From Nitrososphaerales archaeon TH5895 (GTDB taxonomy: Archaea > Thermoproteota > Nitrososphaeria > Nitrososphaerales > Nitrososphaeraceae), in NCBI GenBank assembly GCA_014523695.1, contig JAATVS010000649.1, forward strand, positions 1 to 7,366: DNA of 7,366 bases, read 5' to 3'. The notes under the pieces were generated by a model. It saw only the letters and a list, made by a program, of their open reading frames with translations. It was not told the origin of the DNA and did no database searches. Positions 1 to 6,218 of this stretch are shown one piece after another (the first letter of the stretch is position 1; each line of letters begins with the position of its first letter). Made by a program: the position numbers and the translations under genes.

Positions 1-270
1 ATCATTCCAGAGCCCATCATGCCAGGTCCCATCATTCCAGAGCCCATCATGCCAGGTCCCATCATTCCAGAGCCCATCATGCCAGGTCCCATCATTCCAG
101 AGCCCATCATGCCAGGTCCCATCATTCCAGAGCCCATCATTCCAGGTCCCATCATTCCAGGTCCCATCATTCCAGGTCCCATCATTCCAGGTCCCATCAT
201 TCCAGAGCCCATCATGCCAGGTCCCATCATGCCAGAGCCCATCATGCCAGAGCCCATCATTCCAGGTCCC
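1..270. repeat. 15-bp coding minisatellite, 18 tandem units
   Basis: Eighteen consecutive 15-bp units of the form atcat(t/g)ccag(ag/gt)ccc, with no insertions or deletions; the array probably continues left of the window. On the minus strand each unit encodes Met-Met-Gly-(Pro or Ser)-Gly. Units vary at only three positions: base 6 (t/g, synonymous Gly) and the linked bases 11-12 (ag gives Ser, gt gives Pro). Units 1-8 alternate strictly between two types, giving a 30-bp higher-order period. Units 10-13 are four identical copies of a third combination. Because 15 is a multiple of three, copy-number change keeps the reading frame. Confidence 0.97.
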
Positions 271-806
271 ATACCCGTCATCATAGGATGCTGTAATGAT
301 ACCTGCCTGTTTGATAGAACCTGACCACTTCCAGGATCCACAATCACCATATTCTTGCTCATATCTGGTCCAAGTACCCAAATGCAATATGTCAAATATC
401 CATTTGCATTTCCAATGTGTGCAGCTACGGCGTGCGAATTATTGCCCACAGCGCCTTCAGCTGTTGATGCAGCCTGACTAAGAGATACCTTTACTTGGGA
501 CGCTATTGCATTGCTTATGGTAGAAAACAAATTAATTGATCCGGTAACATTCTGGCCTACTTCCATCATTTGCATCGGCATACTCTGATTCCCAATCATC
601 ATTCCAGGACTCATGCCCATCATTCTTCCGTCCATCATACCCATTCCCTGACCCATCATTCCACCTTGGCGCATCATGTCGCTGGTCATATTACCTGTCA
701 TCTGAGCAGTTGCATTATTCGTTGTAAAAGAGGATATCCCTCCGCTAATTGCAATCATCATTGTTAACAACATAGCAGTGACTATTGCTAATGTTTTTGA
801 ACTCAT
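1..806 (-). CDS. Exported Met-rich PepSY-like protein with MMG(P/S)G repeats (3' end beyond window)
   Basis: Reading leftward from ATG at 804-806, the frame stays open for 268 codons to the window edge with no stop. Residues 1-34 look like a signal peptide: Lys4, a hydrophobic core at about 6-24, and an Ala-Thr-Ala site before Gln35. Residues 35-81 are Met-rich. Residues 88-165 resemble a PepSY domain: a helix with Gln111-Ala-Ala, then Tyr140-x-Ile-Trp-Val, then Val154-Ile-Val-Asp-Pro followed by Gly-Gln-Val. From about residue 180 the chain becomes repeats of Met-Met-Gly-Pro-Gly or Met-Met-Gly-Ser-Gly. Exported Met-rich segments commonly bind Cu(I) or Ag(I), so an envelope copper-binding or buffering role is inferred; PepSY alone does not define a function. 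A TATA-like element 27 bp upstream supports this start and a leaderless mRNA. The total length is unknown. Confidence 0.85.
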   Translation of the reverse strand, partial: MSSKTLAIVTAMLLTMMIAISGGISSFTTNNATAQMTGNMTSDMMRQGGMMGQGMGMMDGRMMGMSPGMMIGNQSMPMQMMEVGQNVTGSINLFSTISNAIASQVKVSLSQAASTAEGAVGNNSHAVAAHIGNANGYLTYCIWVLGPDMSKNMVIVDPGSGQVLSNRQVSLQHPMMTGMGPGMMGSGMMGSGMMGPGMMGSGMMGPGMMGPGMMGPGMMGPGMMGSGMMGPGMMGSGMMGPGMMGSGMMGPGMMGSGMMGPGMMGSGM

Positions 807-828
807 AGTACCCTAGATAAATCTCATT

Positions 829-837
829 GTATTAAAG
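829..837 (-). promoter_or_regulatory. TATA box for the Met-rich protein gene
   Basis: On the minus strand these bases read as an archaeal-like TTTAATA element. Its centre lies about 27 bp upstream of the ATG at 806, the usual TATA-to-start-site distance in archaea. Transcription would then begin at or next to the start codon, giving a leaderless mRNA. No ribosome binding site is seen before the ATG, which agrees with this. Confidence 0.55.
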
Positions 838-1301
838 TTAGTGGTGTAATAGTGGATGATATCTCTGCGACTTTAAGATCAATTTGTACCTACTCCCACT
901 CATTCATTTGCCCAGCTGATGCATCTACTATACAAAATAATAATGGTAACAAAAGAAAAAGAGAAACCTGTTTATTTTTTAACTGTTTTTTCCTATAAGC
1001 CTGGTGTTATCTAGCTAGAAGATTTCACAATATTCAATAAAAGAAGGTAAAACCTGCATTCGGTTACTTCATAGGTTTGTCTCATTCATAATCTAATAAA
1101 ATGGCAAAATTAAACTATAGTTAAAGAATTCTGAAGGAGGTTAGAAAAACTAGTAATAGTGGACATGATGATGGTTCAAGACATTAAATACATTATCACC
1201 AGAAGACATCCCGTATATAGTAAAGATAAGATGTAGTAGTACACTAGGGGATATACCTAATGAGCATAACGATAAATTTAGTTATTATATCACACCCAAG
1301 A

Positions 1302-1326
1302 TATTTATGAGATGTACTAATAAAAT
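1302..1326 (+). promoter_or_regulatory. Candidate AT-rich promoter element(s) of plastocyanin-like gene
   Basis: Two AT-rich elements precede the ATG at 1344: tatttatga around 1302-1310, which would give a leader of roughly 10 nt, and taataaaat at 1318-1326, which would place the start site just inside the gene. The sequence does not decide between them. No Shine-Dalgarno motif lies just before the ATG, so a very short leader or none is likely. Confidence 0.25.
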
Positions 1327-1343
1327 ATTGTGAGTATGATGCG

Positions 1344-2360
1344 ATGTTAATTATTTTCGTTTTTTCTATGATATTCTCTGTCAGTATTTTGATACAGTCC
1401 GTTATCCTGATTGACTTTGACTATGATTTTCTCTTGGAGGCCCATGCAGTTAGTGAGTCTTTCACAGTTACGATACCTAGAGGAGCAGCAAACCCAGAAG
1501 TAGATATAACGAAGCTCGGTCCTAGACAATGGTATGTTCCAAACCAAATCACAGTAACTGAAAACGACACTATTACATGGATAAATAACAATACTGAGGG
1601 ACACACCGTTACAAGTGGGATTGGAGCTGGAATAGAGAGCCTGCTGACCAATAGAAAAGGTACTGAAGATGGACTATTTGATAGCAGATTATTCGGACCA
1701 GGGGAAAACTGGACATATCGAACTGAAAAATCAGGAAGATACACATACTTTTGCACAGTCCATCCATGGATGGAAGGCTTAGTGATAGTCGAAGCACAGA
1801 TTGAAAATATACCTGACTATCCTGTAGATGCAGAAGGTCAGAAGCAGGCAGTATTTCCGGTCCATGCACTTACAGGTGAAGATAAGTATGATATTGATAT
1901 GGCATGGAGTCCAAGAGCCCTTTTAACCGGCGAAGAGGTTTCTTTCATACTAGATTTTTCCGATCCTTTGACAAATAAAAGACATCATCTCCTGCCATAT
2001 GATTTTACAATTCTACAAAATGAAAAAGAACTCGTAAGAACGTCTGGCTTATCTGAAGTAGGCTCAGATATTCAACACTACATATTTTTAGAGCCTGGCC
2101 CCATTGATGTGAGAATCGAAAATGTAGGAAATGACAATGATTCATTTACTGAATTTACTACTATAGTGTATGAAAATCCAAAGCTATTTGCAGCTGATGT
2201 GGAGAGGATATCATCGCAACAACCGACAAGTGCGAATTTACCGACAAATCCCTTTAAGGTAAGTACGCTAGCACTCGTAACTATTATCTATGTAGTCATA
2301 ATAGGAATACCTGCCTCTGCGGCAGCAGTTTATATTTTATATAGAAAAGGAAAAATCTAA
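1344..2360 (+). CDS. Membrane-anchored plastocyanin-like (type-1 copper) protein
   Basis: The 338-residue product begins with a hydrophobic segment (about 2-24) ending near Ala-His-Ala (33-35), which fits an export signal although it has no basic n-region. Residues 37-150 form a cupredoxin domain with all four type-1 copper ligands visible: His87 in Glu-Gly-His-Thr-Val, then Cys137, His140 and Met143 in FCTVHPWMEG. Residues about 165-278 look like a second beta-rich extracytoplasmic domain, not identified. A hydrophobic helix at about 307-332 followed by Arg-Lys-Gly-Lys anchors the C-terminus, so both domains face outward. Ammonia-oxidising thaumarchaea carry many such proteins, thought to act as copper electron carriers in place of cytochrome c; that role is inferred here. 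An internal ATG at 1368 would shorten the signal segment and is a less likely start. Confidence 0.92.
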   Translation: MLIIFVFSMIFSVSILIQSVILIDFDYDFLLEAHAVSESFTVTIPRGAANPEVDITKLGPRQWYVPNQITVTENDTITWINNNTEGHTVTSGIGAGIESLLTNRKGTEDGLFDSRLFGPGENWTYRTEKSGRYTYFCTVHPWMEGLVIVEAQIENIPDYPVDAEGQKQAVFPVHALTGEDKYDIDMAWSPRALLTGEEVSFILDFSDPLTNKRHHLLPYDFTILQNEKELVRTSGLSEVGSDIQHYIFLEPGPIDVRIENVGNDNDSFTEFTTIVYENPKLFAADVERISSQQPTSANLPTNPFKVSTLALVTIIYVVIIGIPASAAAVYILYRKGKI

Positions 2361-2507
2361 TTCAGAACAATAGATGTCATCCAACATATGGTCAATCAGT
2401 TTACCTATTCGGTATTGACTATAACAGAAGAGCCTCAAGATGATGCAGATCCCAATGCAGCTGATTCTATAGCAGGAATAGAACTAGAAGCCCCATTTGG
2501 ACAATGA
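2361..2507 (+). other. Short open frame in phase behind the plastocyanin-like gene
   Basis: After the TAA at 2358-2360 the same frame stays open for 48 codons to TGA 2505-2507; the first ATG is at 2388, giving 39 residues. The predicted peptide is acidic (Glu-Glu-Pro-Gln-Asp-Asp near its middle) and resembles nothing I recognise. No ribosome binding site precedes the ATG. It could be a small gene, the remnant of an older gene end, or chance; readthrough of the TAA would add these 48 residues after the membrane anchor. Positions 2508-2578 show nothing further. Confidence 0.2.
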
Positions 2508-2578
2508 CAAATTTTCCAACTCGTGATTATCTGAGCTAGTGGGATATGAATCAAATCGATATTTTGTTATATCAAGAA

Positions 2579-3368
2579 TTGCTTAATAATGTGCCCTTCT
2601 TTTTTAGTACTAAGAGCCTCTTCCGCTTAAAACCAGTTCAATGAGAAAGCTTGTGCTACTGGTAATGTTTATGCTTTAACCGTTCATATATTATCGGCCT
2701 CATATCAGATATGAGGTTTACGCTCACGTGGCAACAAGCAATTAGGTATTGAAGTAGAACATTCCAAAACGTATCAAACTGCAATAATTTCTGATAAGAA
2801 AAAGCACTATGTTGGTTGGACCGGCATACAAGGAAAAGAGTCAGACATTGTTGGAATGGAAGGCAGTAAAAATGACAGACCAAAATGGATTAACACTATA
2901 TTTAGACAGATGGTAAACGATGTTGTTATTCATAATAGCGATCCTATACCTAACCTGAAACAGGCGGTTTGTGATTTAGAAACTGGCAACATAAATCCAG
3001 AATTACTAAAACTGTCTAAGCGATTGTCTAAAAATCTAGAAGAATATGAAAATGAAAATGGCCGTAAACTCTAGATAGGATTTGCAATCGGTGCAAGGAA
3101 AGGGGAGATTATAGAATATTTCGAATTGGATAGTAAAGAAGGATATTCTCTAAATCCACAAGAAATCAGTATCAAAAAATACAAAGTAATGTTATGGAAA
3201 GCAGTCAAGGATATTCTGGAAATTGCAGGTTACAATATTGCATCAATAGAACAAGAATTAATTTTAGATAGTAAAGATGGCCGTACAGCAGGGCCTCCTA
3301 GTGGCGCGGCTGGATATACTAGTAGTATTCAGCAATCCAAAGTTGTTGATCTAGCTGGAGAAGACTAG
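2579..3368 (+). pseudogene. Archaeal family B DNA polymerase, C-terminal fragment, degraded
   Basis: Translation recovers the C-terminal part of an archaeal family B DNA polymerase. At 2579-2641 a frame starting Leu-Leu-Asn-Asn loosely matches the region around the Asn-Ser-x-Tyr-Gly motif. A frameshift near 2642 leads to the main frame, with YALTV (2670-2684), LGIEVEHSKTY (2742-2774), KKKHYVGW (2796-2819), KNDRPKWI (about 2868-2891) and an end including NPQEISIKKYK, then a terminal TAG at 3366-3368. In-frame stops lie at TGA 2712-2714 and TAG 3072-3074. The catalytic YGDTDS motif, expected between YALTV and LGIEVEH, is missing: only about 20 codons separate the two. The enzyme would be inactive. 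Open pieces at 2856-3074 and 3126-3368 are parts of this relic. It may be a decayed duplicate of the host gene or a leftover of a PolB-encoding mobile element. Confidence 0.85.
2698..2716. repeat. Inverted repeat at the lost catalytic motif of the polymerase relic
   Basis: Perfect 8-bp arms, cctcatat and atatgagg, flank a 3-base loop (cag). The element sits where the YGDTDS-coding segment should follow the YALTV region, and its right arm creates the TGA stop at 2712-2714. It may mark the deletion junction; chance in AT-rich DNA is also possible. Confidence 0.6.
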
Positions 3369-3378
3369 GGGGGAGATG

Positions 3379-3390
3379 AGTATATATAAC
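3379..3390 (+). promoter_or_regulatory. TATA box of the ArsR regulator-ATPase operon
   Basis: The run tatatata at 3381-3388 is an excellent archaeal TATA element, preceded by purine-rich sequence (3368-3380) that could serve as a BRE. Its centre is about 28 bp before the GTG at 3413, which predicts a leaderless transcript starting at or just before that codon. It falls in the 44-bp gap after the polymerase relic, and no second promoter is apparent before the ATPase gene. Confidence 0.65.
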
Positions 3391-3404
3391 ACATCTACAT
3401 ATTT

Positions 3405-3428
3405 ACACATCAGTGATTAATAATGTGT
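3405..3428. promoter_or_regulatory. Putative operator palindrome over the regulator start
   Basis: An imperfect 24-bp palindrome: the outer arms acacat (3405-3410) and atgtgt (3423-3428) match exactly, and 9 of 12 half-site positions are symmetric. It covers the predicted transcription start and the GTG at 3413. ArsR/SmtB repressors bind AT-rich imperfect palindromes near promoters, so autoregulation is a reasonable inference. A direct repeat of acacatc (3389-3395 and 3405-3411, 16 bp apart) also lies between the TATA box and the start and may contribute. Confidence 0.4.
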
Positions 3429-3763
3429 CAATACAACTACGAAAACTAACCCTGAAGGCAAAGCTCTTTAGAGGATTAAGTGATCCAACAAGGCTTTCTA
3501 TTCTGGAATCACTTCGGGATGAAGAAAAGACAACCAGTCAGATAGTTATAGAAAGTGGTCATAGCCAATCCAATGTATCAAATCACTTGTCTTGTCTCTT
3601 AGACTGTGGTTTGGTTCAAAATAGAAGACAGGGAAAAAATATATTTTACAGTATCATAGACAAGAAGGTTTCAAAACTTCTGGAGGTAAGTGACGCAATT
3701 TTATCTGACGTAGCAAAGGGATTGAATGAATGCGTAAACTATAATGAAGTGAAAACTACCTAA
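3413..3763 (+). CDS. ArsR/SmtB-family metal-sensing repressor, CmtR-like
   Basis: The 116-residue winged-helix protein has the usual ArsR size. Residues 15-35 hold the [14 protein letters not shown] helix, 42-68 the helix-turn-helix with recognition segment QSNVSNHLS, and 69-83 the wing. Cys61 and Cys65 lie in the recognition helix (SCLLDCGLV) and Cys107 near the C-terminus. This matches the arrangement known for Mycobacterium CmtR (Cys57, Cys61, Cys102), where the three thiolates bind Cd(II)/Pb(II) and release DNA. The CadC/ArsR-type ELCVC site in the alpha-3 helix is absent. Cd/Pb or another thiophilic metal is therefore the inferred inducer. GTG 3413 was chosen as start because of the TATA spacing; GTG 3425 is the alternative. 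The gene ends 14 bp before the ATPase start, so co-transcription is likely. Confidence 0.92.
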   Translation: MINNVSIQLRKLTLKAKLFRGLSDPTRLSILESLRDEEKTTSQIVIESGHSQSNVSNHLSCLLDCGLVQNRRQGKNIFYSIIDKKVSKLLEVSDAILSDVAKGLNECVNYNEVKTT

Positions 3764-3777
3764 GCTGGACAGACAAG

Positions 3778-6060
3778 ATGAAACAACCCGTCGATAGAAT
3801 ATCTGAGGAAATTAAAGGCAAACGGAATATTGAAAAAAAACAGATTAAAGAAGAACAAGAAATTGATACCTTCACAGGTATTAATTGTAATTGCTGCGGA
3901 GAATCTGCTGCTGTACCTCTATCATCTTCTACTCCTTCAATCAATTCAATACAAGCGACAGCAACCAAGCCTGGTGAACCGGTCAAAGTAGATGAGAGTG
4001 ATCATAAAGATCATGACTACGGCAAGTTAAAACAAAAGACGCTTTTCAACAATACGAAATTACTAATAACTATTGGCATTGCTGCAACTATACTAATAGT
4101 GTTTTTGGAACTGCTCTTACCTGATTCGTTAGTAATTATATACATTATATTAGCATTAGCAACCTCAGTTCAAATTCTTCTTGGTAGACCATTTTATATC
4201 AGATTTTTTAGAGCGATAAAGAATAGGAAGAGATTGACTACAGATACCCTAGTCGTTTTAAGTACTTCTGTCGCGTATTTTTATAGTATAATTAGTATGA
4301 TTATTGGTTCTAATCTTCAATTCTTTGAGGCATCATCTTCTGTTTTAACAATTTTTACGATAGGAGAATATCTCGAAAGCAAGGTACTTAGAACAACATC
4401 AGAGTCGTTAAGGAATCTTGTCGCACTTCAGCCAAAAAAAGCAATAGTACTCAGAAATGCGAGACACGAAGAAATCGATTCAGATAGCATAGTTGTCGCT
4501 GATATAGTAATTGTGAAACCAGGAGAAAAGATTGCTACTGACGGTATAATAATAGATGGAGAATCATCAGTAGATGAATCCATGATTACAGGAGAATCGA
4601 TACCAGTAGACAAAAAAGTAGGAGACAAGGTCATTGGTGGTACCATAAATAAGAACGGCTATCTTCAATTCAGAGCAACTAGTGTTGGAAGCACAACTGT
4701 ACTTGCGAACATAATAGAAATGGTTAGAAGAGCTAGAATGTCAAAAGCACCAGTCCAAAGGATTGCAGATAAGGCAGTTCAGTATTTTATACCAATTGTT
4801 CTCTCTATTGCGATTGGTGCATCACTTTATTGGTATTTAATAGCACATGAGTCTATTGCATTTGCAGTAACTGTGTTTGCAACTATTCTCGTAGTATCAT
4901 GCCCTTGTGCTCTAGGTATTGCTACTCCAATGGTGATTTCTTTAGGAATTGATAAAGCTGCAAGGCAAGGCGTATTGATAAAAGGTGGAGAGTATCTTGA
5001 AAAATTGTCTTCGGTTGATACAGTTGTCTTTGACAAAACTGGTACACTTACAAAAGGAAGACCAGAAGTAACAGATATTATAACAAATGGCTATGTTGAC
5101 GGTGGTAATTATAATGAATACCAGATGTTGCAATTAGCATCTTCTGTCGAAGTAAAATCAGAGCATCCAATTGCACAGGCTATAGTCAAAAAGGCATCAG
5201 AAAGATCAATCCCTCCACTTGAGATCACAGAATTTTTTTCAGTATCTGGACATGGTGTTATAGCATCTTATCAAGAGAGAAGAATATTTGTCGGTAGTCC
5301 TTACAATGTTATGAACATACGATCGTGTAACACTAACAACCTCGAAAAAAGCCAAACAATTCCCCAGAATATGCAGAAAAAGATTGCGGAACTTGAAGCA
5401 GAAGGTAAAACGGTAGTTACTATTTTTGTTGAGGGCAAGTTAGCTGGTTTGATAGCGGTAGCTGATACTCTACGAGAAAATGCCAAGTACATAGTGGATG
5501 AAATTAAAAAGATGAACAAAGATGTTTTATTGCTGAGTGGTGATAATAAAAGAACTGCAGACGCTATTGCCAAAAAGGTCGGTATCGATAAAGTGATGGC
5601 TCAAGTATCACCCCAGACAAAAGCAGAAGAAATAAAAAAACTACAAGATCAAGGTAGAAAAAAAGTAGCAATGATTGGTGACGGGATAAATGATGCTCCC
5701 GCATTAGCGCAGGCTGACATCGGCATAGCAATTGGTTCTGGAACTGATGTTGCAGTTTCTTCTGGTCACATAATACTTATGAAAAGTGATTTAGGGCATG
5801 TGTTATATGCACTGAAGCTGGGAGCGTATTCTTTTAGAAAAATCAAACAGAATTTAGGAATATCGTTTGCATATAACGTTATAACAATATCCATAGCTGC
5901 TGGCTTGTTTTATAGTTTGACAAATTCTCTTGTACTTACACCGGCGTTAGCAGCTTTAGGATGGGTCATAAGTGATTCGGCTGTATTTGGCAATTCTCTT
6001 CGAGTAAGAAGAATTGATTTTCCGAGTAGTAGACAATCAATGCAGGGCAGGAACAAGTGA
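3778..6060 (+). CDS. P1B-type heavy-metal-translocating ATPase
   Basis: This 760-residue membrane pump uses ATP to move a soft metal ion, probably out of the cytoplasm. Catalytic landmarks are complete: actuator TGES 271-274, phosphorylated Asp419 in DKTGTLTKG, His463-Pro464 (the P1B HP signature) and GDGINDAPA from 634. Eight membrane helices are expected at about 94-113, 118-136, 155-177, 183-200, 335-355, 361-384, 693-713 and 721-739. The M4 metal motif is Cys375-Pro-Cys377. M5 has Tyr699-Asn700 as in Cu(+) pumps, but the usual downstream Pro is Ser705. In M6 the Cu(+)-type Met-x-x-Ser-Ser is replaced by Trp729-x-x-Ser732-Asp733. No HMA domain precedes helix one; instead there is a charged 90-residue tail with Cys37-x-Cys39-Cys40 and a His/Asp patch at 72-80. 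The substrate is therefore uncertain (Cu(+), Cd, Pb or Zn); the CmtR-like regulator upstream favours Cd/Pb. No clear Shine-Dalgarno precedes the ATG. Confidence 0.93.
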   Translation: MKQPVDRISEEIKGKRNIEKKQIKEEQEIDTFTGINCNCCGESAAVPLSSSTPSINSIQATATKPGEPVKVDESDHKDHDYGKLKQKTLFNNTKLLITIGIAATILIVFLELLLPDSLVIIYIILALATSVQILLGRPFYIRFFRAIKNRKRLTTDTLVVLSTSVAYFYSIISMIIGSNLQFFEASSSVLTIFTIGEYLESKVLRTTSESLRNLVALQPKKAIVLRNARHEEIDSDSIVVADIVIVKPGEKIATDGIIIDGESSVDESMITGESIPVDKKVGDKVIGGTINKNGYLQFRATSVGSTTVLANIIEMVRRARMSKAPVQRIADKAVQYFIPIVLSIAIGASLYWYLIAHESIAFAVTVFATILVVSCPCALGIATPMVISLGIDKAARQGVLIKGGEYLEKLSSVDTVVFDKTGTLTKGRPEVTDIITNGYVDGGNYNEYQMLQLASSVEVKSEHPIAQAIVKKASERSIPPLEITEFFSVSGHGVIASYQERRIFVGSPYNVMNIRSCNTNNLEKSQTIPQNMQKKIAELEAEGKTVVTIFVEGKLAGLIAVADTLRENAKYIVDEIKKMNKDVLLLSGDNKRTADAIAKKVGIDKVMAQVSPQTKAEEIKKLQDQGRKKVAMIGDGINDAPALAQADIGIAIGSGTDVAVSSGHIILMKSDLGHVLYALKLGAYSFRKIKQNLGISFAYNVITISIAAGLFYSLTNSLVLTPALAALGWVISDSAVFGNSLRVRRIDFPSSRQSMQGRNK

Positions 6061-6156
6061 GACACGTGAGAATATTCTTTGACAGTTCGTATCTTCAAAA
6101 AGAACAATGATAGCTTGCCTATTTTGTTGAATCCAGATTTCACAATAGACTTTAAC

Positions 6157-6184
6157 ATTATAAACTATTAGGAATTAATAAATG
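6157..6184 (+). promoter_or_regulatory. Candidate TATA element(s) for the His/Met-rich protein gene
   Basis: Two AT-rich elements lie in the 158-bp gap after the ATPase gene: attataaac at about 6158-6166 and attaataaatg at 6174-6184. The first would give a leader of about 30 nt and the second about 14 nt; both could include the ribosome binding site at 6205-6211. A separate promoter, and so separate transcription from the ATPase, is plausible. Confidence 0.35.
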
Positions 6185-6204
6185 ATCAACTAAACTATCC
6201 CGTC

Positions 6205-6211
6205 AAAGGAG
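6205..6211 (+). promoter_or_regulatory. Shine-Dalgarno site aaaggag
   Basis: A strong ribosome binding site 7 nt before GTG 6219. It decides the non-ATG start of the downstream gene and shows that this transcript has a leader, unlike the apparently leaderless starts at 806 and 3413. Confidence 0.7.
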
Positions 6212-6218
6212 CTTTAAA

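Larger units (their letters stand above)
807..1343. other. Intergenic region between divergent genes; no confident gene
   Basis: This 537-bp region separates the minus-strand Met-rich gene from the plus-strand plastocyanin-like gene and should hold both promoters. It contains T-rich stretches on the plus strand (971-980 and 985-991), a perfect 10-bp palindrome tctagctaga at 1010-1019, and a strong Shine-Dalgarno-like aaggaggt at 1134-1141. That last site has no start codon at normal spacing. The nearest starts are GTG 1159 and ATG 1165, opening a frame that ends at TAG 1234-1236 (23 residues from the ATG). The spacing of 17-23 nt makes translation doubtful. No tRNA or other RNA gene was recognised. 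Confidence 0.6.

Noticed and set aside
1..270. CRISPR array
   Set aside because: Units are 15 bp with no spacers, stay in frame and are coding; no cas genes are present.
19..324. Plus-strand Pro/Ile-rich repeat ORF
   Set aside because: It is the antisense of the 15-bp array. The minus strand has a signal peptide, a PepSY-like domain and a promoter in one continuous frame, while the plus frame ends soon after the repeats.
296..767. Plus-strand ORFs at 296-481 and 570-767 (the latter His-rich)
   Set aside because: Both lie antisense to the Met-rich gene; the His codons of the second are the complement of Met codons.
1010..1019. Palindrome tctagctaga as an operator or attachment site
   Set aside because: It is a single 10-bp palindrome in AT-rich DNA, far from both gene starts and with no partner copy seen.
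2656..2883. Minus-strand 75-residue ORF
   Set aside because: It is a shadow of the polymerase relic, whose plus-strand translation matches a known family.
2856..3368. Two separate small genes (2856-3074 and 3126-3368)
   Set aside because: They share one frame, are split only by TAG 3072-3074, and together match the C-terminus of a family B DNA polymerase.
3756..6158. Minus-strand ORFs inside the ATPase gene
   Set aside because: All are antisense to a full-length gene with complete P-type ATPase motifs and have no family resemblance.
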